Shown: in pieces, positions 1 to 7,730 of the stretch
Numbering within the stretch: position 1 is the stretch's first letter
Layout of the letters: each line of letters begins with the position of its first letter
Origin: Planctomycetota bacterium
Lineage (GTDB): Bacteria; Planctomycetota; SZUA-567
DNA length: 24,541 nucleotides
Direction: 5' to 3'
Assembly: GCA_020860865.1 (NCBI GenBank)
Contig: JAJBTL010000043.1
Coordinates: 1-24,541, forward strand
Position numbers and translations under genes: made by a program
The notes under the pieces: generated by a model
Told to the model about the DNA's origin: nothing
Databases searched by the model: none
The model's input: the letters and a program-made list of their open reading frames with translations, nothing else

Positions 1-16
1 GCCTCTTTTTCCTCGT

Positions 17-43
17 CTGACACGACGATACACAATTTAATAA
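17..43 (+). promoter_or_regulatory. Weak candidate promoter for the RDD-Maf gene
   Basis: CTGACA at 17-22 matches five of six bases of the -35 consensus. An AT-rich TAATAA follows at 38-43, with a short 15-base spacer. The region lies 60 bases before the GTG start at 103 and is the only AT-rich patch there. The -10 match is poor, so this is tentative. The first bases of the window, GCCTC followed by a T-run, look like the tail of an upstream terminator, but the other arm is outside the window. Confidence 0.3.
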
Positions 44-102
44 CACGCTCTAAGAGGCATCGGGCCGGATCCGGTCGGGCCGCCGAAAAAGGAAAACGTT
101 CT

Positions 103-2169
103 GTGAAAGTTCCGTCGTTCATCCACGCAACCATAGCGGCGCCGGGGAAGATACTCCGCGTCGCCGCCGCCGTGCTGTGCATCGTCTGTTTCGCATCTGT
201 CGGCCGGGCGGCGGAGACGGCATTCGCGCCGCTCCTCGTCGCCGGGCCGGACGGCGACATCGCCGGCGGCTACCAACTGACCGGCGGCGACGGCGGCGAA
301 TTCGAACTCCTCACCCTCGACCCGGACAGCCGCCAGGCCTTTAGCCTCGGCCGCTTCAACGGGCTCCTGGCCGGCGTTGCCGTTCGCGGCCGGGGCGACT
401 ACCTGGCAGTGACGCGGGACGGCGCGCTCGGCGCCTACGGTGACAGTCCGGAAAGCCTGGCGCTGCCGGACAGCCGCTGGACCATGCGGGCGCTCGTCGT
501 GCGGAACGGCGAACCGGTCGTTCTCCACCAGGACGCGGACGGCCTTGTCCTCGCCGTGCCGGACGGGGAACAGTCGTGGAAAATTCTCCCGGGAGCGATT
601 CGCCAACAGGCGACAGTGGCGAACGCGGTTCTCCTCGACCACGACGGCCGCCTCCACCTGTTCTGGAACAACCATTCAGACGACCTTTCGGAAGGCGTCA
701 TTCGCCAGGCCGTCTACCGTGACAGCGGCTGGATACTCCGGACGCCCATCGCCGTCGGCGAGGCCGCCTCGTTCGCGGTGGTGCCGGACGCGACCGGGCT
801 GCGCCTTGCCGCCCTCGTTCCCGATCCGCTCGGGTTCGGTCCGCCGGCGGTGAAGTCGTACCGTATCGTTGGGGACGAATGGCTGGACACGCTACTTCCG
901 GAAGCGGTGTCTCGGCTGGTGGAGGAGTCGTTCGCCTTCGCCGCCACCACCGGCACCGGCGGGACGGTATGGCTGGCGACCGGCCCGACCGGTGCGGAAA
1001 TCATGTGGCCGGACGGCAACCGGACCGCCATCAGGTCGACGCCGGATCGGCTGAGCCAATGGCCGGGCTGGGCCAGCGTCATCACCCTGGCCGCCCTCGC
1101 CATCCTCGTCGCCATGTACTGCCGGCGGTCGCGGCTATTGTCCCGGGCGCTTCCCGGCCGGCCGGTGGACTTTATCAGCCGGGGCGCGGCGCTTCTCGCC
1201 GACTGGCTCGTTGTCTCGTTCGCCCTCGTGCCGTATCACATTGCCAACGGGGACATTTACATCCTGTCGTCCTTGATGCTCAGTGGCGACGTTATGGGAA
1301 TTTTCTGGGTCAACCTCGCCGCCCTTGCCGCCTATACCGCCGTCGGCGAGGGGCTGTTCGGGAAGACGCCCGGGAAGCACTTCGCCCGTATCCGGGTGCG
1401 GAGCGCCGGCGGCGGCCCGGCCACTTTCGCCCAGGCGGTGATGCGGAACGGGCTCCGCATTGTCGACATGTTCCCGTTGCCGATAGCGTTCCCCGGGATT
1501 GTCGGCCTTGTCGCGTCGTTCCTCAATCCCCGCCGCCAGCGTATCGGCGACATGCTGGCCGGGACGGTTGTCCGGCGGCACCTGCCGTTGGCGGAACGGA
1601 ATTTCCTCCTCGCCAGTGCCAGCCCGCGCCGGGAGGAACTCCTCGCCGCCCTCGGCCAACCGATTCGGATATTGACGCCGGGCGTGGACGAGGACGAAAT
1701 AATGGACGACGCCGACCTGGACAAGCCGGCCGATCTCGTCATGCTCCTCGCCCAGGAAAAGGCGCGGTCGGTCCTTCCCGGCATTGCCGATCGGGAAATC
1801 GTCGTCGCCGCCGACACGGTGGTCGTGCTTGAAGGCAATATCCTGACGAAGCCGGACGACCGGGAGGACGCCATCGACATGTTGTCCCGCCTGTCCGGGC
1901 GGTCCCACAAGGTCTATTCCGGCGTGGCGATTTTCGACCCGACGACCGGCCAGGGTTTAAGCGATTTCGACGTCACCGAGGTCGAGTTCCACCAACTGTC
2001 CGACGCCGACATCGCCGCCTATGTCGATACCGGCGATCCGATGGACAAGGCCGGCGCCTACGGCATCCAGAACAGCCAAGTTGTCAAACAGATCAGGGGC
2101 AGCCTGTCGAACGTCGCCGGCCTTCCCATGGAAAAACTGCAAAAGATATTGGGACTTCTCGACTCGTAG
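103..2169 (+). CDS. Membrane fusion protein: propeller-like exported domain, RDD membrane domain and C-terminal Maf nucleotide pyrophosphatase
   Basis: 688 residues from a GTG with AAGGAAA (89-95) upstream. Residues 15-36 form a signal peptide or anchor ending near GRA. Residues 40-315 are a soluble region with short repeating strands and recurrent DG turns, suggesting a beta-propeller (inference). A membrane segment follows at 323-340. Residues 353-492 are an RDD domain: R360 and D367 in its first helix, GKTPGK at 420-425 and RIGDMLAG with D483 near the end. Residues 499-688 are a complete Maf domain: SASPRR 505-510, AADTVV 569-574, TKP 582-584, GDPMDKAGAYGIQ 644-656 and NVAGLP 670-675. Maf proteins hydrolyse nucleoside triphosphates, and the DKAGAYGIQ signature is typical of the dTTP/UTP group. 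Maf is normally a free cytosolic protein of about 190-200 residues, so this fusion is unusual. The Maf and RDD assignments are firm; the propeller is weak. Topology is unsettled, because a fourth hydrophobic stretch (455-472) would put Maf outside if it truly spans the membrane. Confidence 0.88.
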   Translation: MKVPSFIHATIAAPGKILRVAAAVLCIVCFASVGRAAETAFAPLLVAGPDGDIAGGYQLTGGDGGEFELLTLDPDSRQAFSLGRFNGLLAGVAVRGRGDYLAVTRDGALGAYGDSPESLALPDSRWTMRALVVRNGEPVVLHQDADGLVLAVPDGEQSWKILPGAIRQQATVANAVLLDHDGRLHLFWNNHSDDLSEGVIRQAVYRDSGWILRTPIAVGEAASFAVVPDATGLRLAALVPDPLGFGPPAVKSYRIVGDEWLDTLLPEAVSRLVEESFAFAATTGTGGTVWLATGPTGAEIMWPDGNRTAIRSTPDRLSQWPGWASVITLAALAILVAMYCRRSRLLSRALPGRPVDFISRGAALLADWLVVSFALVPYHIANGDIYILSSLMLSGDVMGIFWVNLAALAAYTAVGEGLFGKTPGKHFARIRVRSAGGGPATFAQAVMRNGLRIVDMFPLPIAFPGIVGLVASFLNPRRQRIGDMLAGTVVRRHLPLAERNFLLASASPRREELLAALGQPIRILTPGVDEDEIMDDADLDKPADLVMLLAQEKARSVLPGIADREIVVAADTVVVLEGNILTKPDDREDAIDMLSRLSGRSHKVYSGVAIFDPTTGQGLSDFDVTEVEFHQLSDADIAAYVDTGDPMDKAGAYGIQNSQVVKQIRGSLSNVAGLPMEKLQKILGLLDS

Positions 2170-2290
2170 CGGTATACTTTTCTTCGGACAAGCCGTTCCC
2201 GCCACCGGCTGATACCCGGGCTGTCGTGAACTCCGAGCGTTTACATCCCTACGCGCGCTCGCGGCGAAACCGGGTCTGGAGGAAAATGCC

Positions 2291-3526
2291 ATGCGCTGTC
2301 GCGTTTCCGCGCTCAGTTCCATCGCTCTCGCGTTCCGTTCCGTTCTCACGTTCCGTCCTGTCGTTCCGGCGATATTTTTCCTGGTCGCCGTCGCCATCCA
2401 GCCGACCGCAACCGCCCGGGAGAGCGGTCCCGAAACGGTCCGGGTCGGCGTCTGCCTGTCCATGACCGGCGAGTTCGGCCAATACGGTCCGTTGAACTAT
2501 GCCGGGATTCAGTTGTTCGCCGACAACTGGAACCGCCGGGCCGGGCCGGAAAGCTTCCGCCTTGAACTCATCCTCCGGGACGACAAGAGCGATCCCGTCG
2601 CCGCCGCCGCCATTGTCGACGAATTCGCCGACATGGGGGATGTCCCGGTCATCATCGGGCCGGTAACGTCGGCCAGCATGTTGAAGATGATTCCCCGGGC
2701 CCGGGAACGCCGTATCCCACTCGTTTCGCCCGCCGCCACCAAACCCGCCATCGTCAACTACGACGACTGGGCCTTTCGCGTTCAGCCGGGAGAGGATTAC
2801 CAGGGCCAGGTCCTGGCCCGGTTTTTCCGGGGCGGGCTGGCCGCCGAGACCGCCGCCGCCCTCGTGAACACCCGCTACGAATACGGCATCGGCCTGGCCG
2901 GGAGCTTCCAGTACGAGTTCGAGAAACGGAACGGCGCCGTCCTGGTGATTGAAGACATCAACTGGGACTTCGAATCGGGCGAGTTTAACTTTTCCGATAT
3001 TATCGACCGGATGCGGGCGGCGAATCCGGAGGTGGTGCTCCTGTCCGGCTTCGCCGACGAAGCCATCGCCTTTATCCAGCAGGCGTCAGAGAAGGGCTGG
3101 CAGCCCGTTTTCTGCGGCGGCGATTCGTGGCTCAATCCGCAGGTCCTGCAGGAGGCCGGGCTGGACGATTCGTACTATATCGGCAGCGCCGACCTCTATG
3201 CGAACAACGCCGAGGCGCGGCGTTTTATCCAGCTCCTCGACCGGTCTGACGATCCGAATCTCCAGACCTTTTCCGTCTTCGGTTACGACGCGATGATGGT
3301 GGTGGCATGGGCGCTCCGGGACGGCGCCCGGACCAGCGCCGCCATCCGGGACTACCTGTACGCCCTGGAGGATTTTCCGATGGTGTCCGGGACCATTAGC
3401 TGCTCCCGGGAGTCCGGGCTCGAGAAGACCCTGTACATTTACCGGATCAGCCGGGTCGGCGATGATTTTTATTCCGAACTGGTGGCGGTTATGGAACCGG
3501 AGAAAACCGCGCCGGCAAGCCGGTAA
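2291..3526 (+). CDS. Periplasmic substrate-binding protein, branched-chain amino acid (LivJ/type 1) family
   Basis: 411 residues from an ATG with GGAGGA (2278-2283) seven bases upstream. The N-terminus has an arginine-rich stretch and a hydrophobic core at about 23-40, fitting a Sec signal peptide cleaved near TATA-RES. There is no lipobox cysteine. The mature part opens with VRVGVCLSMTGEFGQYG, the usual start of type 1 periplasmic binding proteins of Liv-type ABC transporters. Other family landmarks are the VIIGPVTSASML segment, the IPLVSPAATKP segment and VFGYDAMMVVAWAL near the C-terminus. The family binds branched-chain or other amino acids, amides or aromatic acids; the ligand cannot be read from sequence. 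No permease or ATPase genes of a Liv transporter lie nearby, so it either serves a transporter encoded elsewhere or acts as a sensor. It sits 121 bases after the RDD-Maf gene on the same strand. Confidence 0.87.
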   Translation: MRCRVSALSSIALAFRSVLTFRPVVPAIFFLVAVAIQPTATARESGPETVRVGVCLSMTGEFGQYGPLNYAGIQLFADNWNRRAGPESFRLELILRDDKSDPVAAAAIVDEFADMGDVPVIIGPVTSASMLKMIPRARERRIPLVSPAATKPAIVNYDDWAFRVQPGEDYQGQVLARFFRGGLAAETAAALVNTRYEYGIGLAGSFQYEFEKRNGAVLVIEDINWDFESGEFNFSDIIDRMRAANPEVVLLSGFADEAIAFIQQASEKGWQPVFCGGDSWLNPQVLQEAGLDDSYYIGSADLYANNAEARRFIQLLDRSDDPNLQTFSVFGYDAMMVVAWALRDGARTSAAIRDYLYALEDFPMVSGTISCSRESGLEKTLYIYRISRVGDDFYSELVAVMEPEKTAPASR

Positions 3527-3592
3527 CGCGGCTGCTGGCAGGCCGGACGCGGGTTGCAAAAAAAAATGATTCTATCGGGTGGGGGTGATCCC

Positions 3593-3613
3593 GGGTCCTG
3601 ACGCGCTGGACCC
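3593..3613 (+). other. Short inverted repeat before the EIIA ribosome binding site
   Basis: GGGTCC (3593-3598) and GGACCC (3608-3613) are perfect complements separated by nine bases. They end 12 bases before the GGGAAG Shine-Dalgarno of the EIIA gene. No T-run follows, so this is not a terminator. It could be an mRNA hairpin near the ribosome binding site or simply chance. Confidence 0.35.
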
Positions 3614-3635
3614 ATTGTCACGACGGGAAGTACCG

Positions 3636-4073
3636 ATGGAAATGTTCACGAGTTCAAACATCCTCACCGGCTGCGATTCGGAGGGGGCGGCGGATGCCAT
3701 TCGCCGGGTCGGCGGCATGCTGGCCGGGTTCGGTTATGTCAGGGACAACTATGTAAAAGGCCTCCTGGAGCGGGGCGCGGCCGGGGGCGTGGTGCGGACC
3801 GGCGGCGCCGTCCCTTCGGCGCCCCATTACTACGACCAGTACATCGCCGCGCCCGGCATGGTGATGGCGACCTATCCGGAAGGGGTGCCGTGGAACGGCG
3901 CCGACGTCCATGTCGTGGTCGGCGTGGCGGGGACCGGGGAGATTCTCGGGCAGTTGACGAAATGCGCGCTTGGGGCGTTTTCGGACGGCGAGGCGGTCCG
4001 GGCGGCGGTGGCGGCGGGGGACGCCGAGGCGTTGTTTGCCGCGTTTTCGTCGGGGAAGGGAGCGACGGCGTAG
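3636..4073 (+). CDS. PTS EIIA component, mannitol/fructose type, unlinked to EIIB/EIIC
   Basis: 145 residues. I chose the ATG at 3636 because GGGAAG (3625-3630) sits five bases before it; an in-frame upstream ATG at 3579 would add 19 residues unlike the family. The order of features fits the mannitol-type EIIA fold: an N-terminal helix (EGAADAIRRVGGMLAGFGYV, 16-35), a short turn, APHYY at 62-66 in place of the usual VPHG, then MVMATYPEGVPWNG, which closely resembles the VVFCQYPEGV region of MtlA EIIA. H64 is the expected phosphorylated histidine. EIIA accepts phosphate from HPr and passes it to EIIB. No EIIB, EIIC, HPr or sugar-metabolism gene is nearby, so a regulatory PtsN-like role is possible. 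The glycine after the active-site histidine is replaced by tyrosine, and the preceding glycine-rich loop is altered. The family call is good; the function is open. Confidence 0.72.
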   Translation: MEMFTSSNILTGCDSEGAADAIRRVGGMLAGFGYVRDNYVKGLLERGAAGGVVRTGGAVPSAPHYYDQYIAAPGMVMATYPEGVPWNGADVHVVVGVAGTGEILGQLTKCALGAFSDGEAVRAAVAAGDAEALFAAFSSGKGATA

Positions 4074-4113
4074 CGTTTCGCCGTGTCGTATCTCTCGAAT
4101 TTTTCTGAACGTT

Positions 4114-4161
4114 AAAAGCGGCGGCCGCGAATCCTTCGAGAGATTCGCGGCCGCTTTTTTT
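4114..4161. terminator. Bidirectional intrinsic terminator between the EIIA gene and trpA
   Basis: A 13-bp perfect stem, GCGGCCGCGAATC (4121-4133) with GATTCGCGGCCGC (4142-4154), encloses an eight-base loop. Seven T follow on the plus strand (4155-4161). AAAA at 4114-4117 gives a shorter T-run on the minus strand. It lies between two converging genes, 40 bases after the EIIA stop and 20 bases after the trpA stop, and can serve both. Confidence 0.92.
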
Positions 4162-4181
4162 ATACGGGAGTGTCGCGGCAT

Positions 4182-4934
4182 TCAGGCGAGGAGGTTTTTC
4201 GCCGCCTCGGAGAGGGCGGATTCGACATCGCCTTCGGCCTTGTCGTACACTTCCAGGAAGTAGGAGCCGACCGCCGCCGCGTCGGCGTGGCCGGCGAGGA
4301 GGTGCATCATTTCGGCGCTGCGGACGCCGAAGCCGGCGATGATTTTTGCGCCGAGGGCTTTGACTTTTTCCAGGTAGGCGATGGTGGCGTCGTCCAAATG
4401 GGTGGCGCTTCCGGTGATGCCGAGGCGGAGGGCGGTGTAGATGTACTCCGGCTGGAGGGCGCGGAGGATGTCCAGGCGGGCATCGGAAATGCCCGGGGAA
4501 ATTACCGGGACGATGGCGAGGCCGCGCTTTTTCCCTTCGTCGAACAAGCCTTCCGAGTAATCCGGCGGCAGGTCCGGGATGATGAGGCCGGTAACGCCGG
4601 CGTCTTTGGCCTGGTCGCAGAACGCCCCGGCGCCACGGGCGAAGACGAGGCTCCCGTAGGTCATGATGAACAGGGGAACGTCGTAGTCCCGCGAGAGTTC
4701 CTTCATGAAGGCGAAGCCGTCCGCCACCCTGAAGCCGTTGTCCAGGGCGGCCTGGCTGGCTTTTTCAATAAGCGGGCCGTCCGAGGACGGGTCGGAGAAG
4801 GGGAACTGGACTTCGAGATAGTGGGCGCCGCCACGGACGAGGCCACGGGCGATTTTCCGCGCCGTGTCGACGTTGGGGAAACCGGCTATCATGTGCGCCA
4901 TCAGTTTCGTTGGTGTGGTGGTCATGTATGTCAT
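4182..4934 (-). CDS. trpA: Tryptophan synthase alpha chain
   Basis: 250 residues; last gene of the trp operon. TrpA splits indole-3-glycerol phosphate into indole and glyceraldehyde 3-phosphate and channels the indole to TrpB. The family motif LEVQFPFSDPSSDGP is at 40-54. It supplies E41 and D52, matching catalytic Glu49 and Asp60 of the Salmonella enzyme with the same spacing. Also present are the LIIPDLPP loop, VISPGISDARL and IIAGFGVRSAEMM, the phosphate-binding barrel end. The length is slightly below the usual 260-270, with a short N-terminus. Two ATGs compete: 4934 and 4925. Neither has a strong Shine-Dalgarno; GGATG upstream of 4925 is the better candidate, so the start could be three residues later. 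The 59-base gap after trpB is the widest in the operon. Confidence 0.97.
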   Translation of the reverse strand: MTYMTTTPTKLMAHMIAGFPNVDTARKIARGLVRGGAHYLEVQFPFSDPSSDGPLIEKASQAALDNGFRVADGFAFMKELSRDYDVPLFIMTYGSLVFARGAGAFCDQAKDAGVTGLIIPDLPPDYSEGLFDEGKKRGLAIVPVISPGISDARLDILRALQPEYIYTALRLGITGSATHLDDATIAYLEKVKALGAKIIAGFGVRSAEMMHLLAGHADAAAVGSYFLEVYDKAEGDVESALSEAAKNLLA

Positions 4935-4993
4935 CCATTCAATGAGTGGTTGATGAATTGTTCGCGTGATCGTCCCGACGACAGGTCGCCGGT

Positions 4994-6241
4994 TCAGGTC
5001 GCAATTTCATTTTTCAGATAGTCGATCCAGCGGTCGCGGTCGAGGGCCTTGGCGGTGATGAAGAGGTCCTTGTCGCCACGGCCGGACATGTTGACGACGA
5101 TGGCCTGGTCTTTCCGGAGGGTCGGCGCGACGCGCATGGCGGCCGCTCCGGCGTGGGCCGACTCGAGGGCGAACATGACGCCTTCCTGGCGGGCGAAAAA
5201 TTTCAGGGCTTCGAGCGTTTCCTCGTCCGAGGCGGCGGTGAATTCAATCCTGCCGCATTCGCCGAGGGCGGCGAGTTGCGGGCCGATGCCCGGGTAATCA
5301 AGGCCGGCCGAGATGGAATGGGTCGGCAGGACCTGGCCGTCGTCGTCCATGAGGAAGCGGCTCTTGTAGCCGTGGGCGATACCGGGGCGGGAGACGCCGC
5401 CGGTCATGCGGACAGCGTTGTCGCCGGGGCCGGGGCCGCGTCCGCCGGCTTCGACGCCGATAAGGCGCGGCGCCGGCTTGTCCAGGAACGGTTCGAAGAA
5501 TCCTATGGAATTCGATCCGCCGCCGACGCAGGCGATCATGGCGGCGATTTCTTCGCCCGCTTCCGCCATCTGCGCTACCGTTTCCCGGCCGACGATGGAC
5601 TGGAAGATGCGGGCGATTTCCGGGAACGGCGAGGGCCCGAGAGCGGAGCCGATAAGGTAGTGCGTGTCCGGATAGGTCGCCGACCAGTCGCGGAGGGCGG
5701 CGTTGATGGCGTCTTTCAGGGTCATGGTGCCGGAGTGGACGGGGATGACGCGGGTGCCCATCATCTCCATGGCGAAGACGTTCGGGCGCTGGCGGCGGAC
5801 GTCGAGGTCGCCCATGTAGACGCGGCAGTCGAGGCCGAGTTTGGCGCAGGCGGCGGCGGAGGCGAGGCCGTGCTGGCCGGCGCCTGTTTCGGCGATGATG
5901 TGGGTCTTGCCCATGCGTTTGGCGAGCAGGGCCTGGCCGATGGCGTTATTTATCTTGTGGGCGCCGGTGTGGGCGAGACCTTCCATCTTGATGTAGATGC
6001 GGGCGCCGCCGAGGGCGCGGGTGGCGTTTTCGGCGAAGAGAAGCGGCGTCGGCCGGCCGACCCAGGTTTTCTGGACCCGGGCGAGTTCGGCCTGGAAGGC
6101 CGGATCGGCGATGGCGGTGCGGAACTCGCGGTCCAGGTTGTCGAGAGCGGGACGGAGCGTCTCGCCGACGTAACGGCCGCCGAAGTTCCCGAAGAAGTCG
6201 TTTCGTTTGTCAGTCGTGTCGGCGTGTGCGGGTGCTGTCAT
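4994..6241 (-). CDS. trpB: Tryptophan synthase beta chain
   Basis: 415 residues. TrpB is the PLP enzyme that condenses indole with serine to give tryptophan. PLP lysine K96 lies in HTGAHKINN (91-99), the catalytic glutamate E118 in ETGAGQHG (118-125), and the PLP phosphate loop is GGGSNSIG (240-247). S386 in SGRGDKD contacts the pyridine nitrogen. The N-terminal FGNFGGRYVGETL marks the standard TrpB1 type rather than TrpB2. The frame stays open upstream to 6406, but I chose the ATG at 6241 because AAGGA lies eight bases before it and the family N-terminus begins here; the extra 55 residues would overlap trpCF and resemble nothing. It sits 46 bases after trpCF. Confidence 0.97.
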   Translation of the reverse strand: MTAPAHADTTDKRNDFFGNFGGRYVGETLRPALDNLDREFRTAIADPAFQAELARVQKTWVGRPTPLLFAENATRALGGARIYIKMEGLAHTGAHKINNAIGQALLAKRMGKTHIIAETGAGQHGLASAAACAKLGLDCRVYMGDLDVRRQRPNVFAMEMMGTRVIPVHSGTMTLKDAINAALRDWSATYPDTHYLIGSALGPSPFPEIARIFQSIVGRETVAQMAEAGEEIAAMIACVGGGSNSIGFFEPFLDKPAPRLIGVEAGGRGPGPGDNAVRMTGGVSRPGIAHGYKSRFLMDDDGQVLPTHSISAGLDYPGIGPQLAALGECGRIEFTAASDEETLEALKFFARQEGVMFALESAHAGAAAMRVAPTLRKDQAIVVNMSGRGDKDLFITAKALDRDRWIDYLKNEIAT

Positions 6242-6287
6242 GATGATGTCCTTGGTTTTTAAAATATGAATCGCATTGATATATGTA

Positions 6288-7715
6288 TTACGACAAGTCC
6301 GCCAGTTCGGCGAACAGGGCTCGGAGGCGTTCCGGGCTTTTCCGTCCCGGCCGGTCTTCGACGCCGCTGGCGAGGTCGATAAGTTCCGGCCGCCTTGCCC
6401 TGACAATGCCCCTGACGTTGTCCGGCGTGATGCCGCCCGCGAGCCAGAGCGGCCGTTTCCACGATTTCATACTGGACGGCCTGACCGCCTTTCCGGAGCC
6501 GCCCGGCACTTCGGCGGCTGCGTCCAGGAGGACGCGGGGGCAGCGGAACAGATCGGCTTCCCGGATGAACTCGGTGGAGGTCGGCCGGAGCGCCTTGAAA
6601 TGCGTCGGGTAAAGGCGGGCGCAGTCGTCGGGCGTTTCGGCGCCGTGGAACTGGACAGCGTCGGCGAGGCCTTCCGCCAGGGCGGCCCTGGCCACCTCCG
6701 GGAGATCCGGCGCGCCGGCGTCGTTGACGACGACCAGTACTTTCGGAAGCGGAATGTCCCGGACGGCCCGGAGGACATCGAGGTCGGCGCGGCGCGGCGA
6801 CTTTTCGTACAGGACGAACCCGAGGATGTCGGCGCCGAGGCTGGCGGCGAGTTGGGCGTCGTCCCGGTGGGCGATGCCGCAGATTTTTACGAGAGGCGTT
6901 CCGTTCCGTTTGGCCAGGCGGCCGCCGATGTCCCGCCAGAACCGGGACGGCGCCGCCGACCGCATGGCGGAGAGGAGCCCGCCGGCCAGGGCCGGATCCC
7001 GGACCACCCATTCGCCGACGAGAACGCCCGAGAAGCCGGCGGCGACGGCGAAGGCGGCGTGGTCCGGATGGCTGACTCCGGACTCGTAGACGAGGCGGCA
7101 GGGCCAGTCGATATCCGCCGCCACCATGAGAGGGAGGAGCGGGTCGACGGAGAACGTCGTCAGGTCGCGGCTGTTGATGCCGACCAGTTCCGGCCTGAAC
7201 GTCCGGGCCTTAGCGATATCCTCGGCGTCGTGGACTTCGACGAGGGCGGCCAGGCCGAGTTCCCGGGCCCGGGCGTGCATGGCACCGAGCGTCTCGGCGT
7301 CGAGGATACCGGCGATGAGGAGGACGGCGTCGGCTCCGGCCCGGTAGGCGACGTCGATGTCTTCCGTGTCCAGGAGGAAATCTTTCCGGAGGACGGCGGC
7401 ATCGGGGAACGTTTGTTTGACCTGGATGAGATCCCGGATGTGTCCGGCAAAGCCTTCGGGTTCAGTCAGGACGGAAAAGTTCCGGGCGCCGGCGTTGTAA
7501 TAGATCGCCGCCTGGTCGCGGGCGTCGAGGCCGGGGGCGATATCGCCCTTGGACGGCGACCGGCGTTTCACCTCGCAGATGAGGCCGTTACTGCCCAGGA
7601 ACGGAACCAGCGGCGCCTGGCGCGTGGCCGGGACCGGCGCGCCTTCCTCGTGGCCAAGTTCGGCCAGGCGCTGGCGGCGCTTGTGGACAATGTCGTCGCG
7701 GATGTTGCGTGCCAT
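6288..7715 (-). CDS. trpCF: Bifunctional indole-3-glycerol phosphate synthase / phosphoribosylanthranilate isomerase
   Basis: 475 residues, two TIM barrels in one chain, TrpC first as in the E. coli fusion. The synthase half (about 1-258) has CEVKRRSPSKG at 47-57 (catalytic K50), VLRKDF with K111, LVEVHD with E160, GINSRDL with N181 and YESGVSHP with E211. The isomerase half (about 274-475) has VKICGIAH with C279, the general base, LGFVLYEKSPRR, VQFHGAE and LLDAAAEVPGGSGK with D398, the general acid, and WLAGGITPDNV. Both active sites look complete. The two enzymes catalyse consecutive steps: PRA to CdRP by the TrpF half, then CdRP to indole-3-glycerol phosphate by the TrpC half. A strong AGGAGG lies about eight bases before the ATG, and trpGD ends only 15 bases upstream. 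Confidence 0.97.
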   Translation of the reverse strand: MARNIRDDIVHKRRQRLAELGHEEGAPVPATRQAPLVPFLGSNGLICEVKRRSPSKGDIAPGLDARDQAAIYYNAGARNFSVLTEPEGFAGHIRDLIQVKQTFPDAAVLRKDFLLDTEDIDVAYRAGADAVLLIAGILDAETLGAMHARARELGLAALVEVHDAEDIAKARTFRPELVGINSRDLTTFSVDPLLPLMVAADIDWPCRLVYESGVSHPDHAAFAVAAGFSGVLVGEWVVRDPALAGGLLSAMRSAAPSRFWRDIGGRLAKRNGTPLVKICGIAHRDDAQLAASLGADILGFVLYEKSPRRADLDVLRAVRDIPLPKVLVVVNDAGAPDLPEVARAALAEGLADAVQFHGAETPDDCARLYPTHFKALRPTSTEFIREADLFRCPRVLLDAAAEVPGGSGKAVRPSSMKSWKRPLWLAGGITPDNVRGIVRARRPELIDLASGVEDRPGRKSPERLRALFAELADLS

Positions 7716-7730
7716 GAGTACTGCCTCCTC

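Noticed and set aside
4170..6262. Plus-strand open frames of 283 and 369 codons opposite trpA and trpB
   Set aside because: Both lie antisense to well-conserved trp genes, and their Asp/Glu/Gly/Val-rich composition has no recognisable motif.
6242..6406. Upstream extension of trpB by 55 residues
   Set aside because: It would overlap the end of trpCF, resembles no TrpB N-terminus, and the ATG at 6241 has a good AAGGA.
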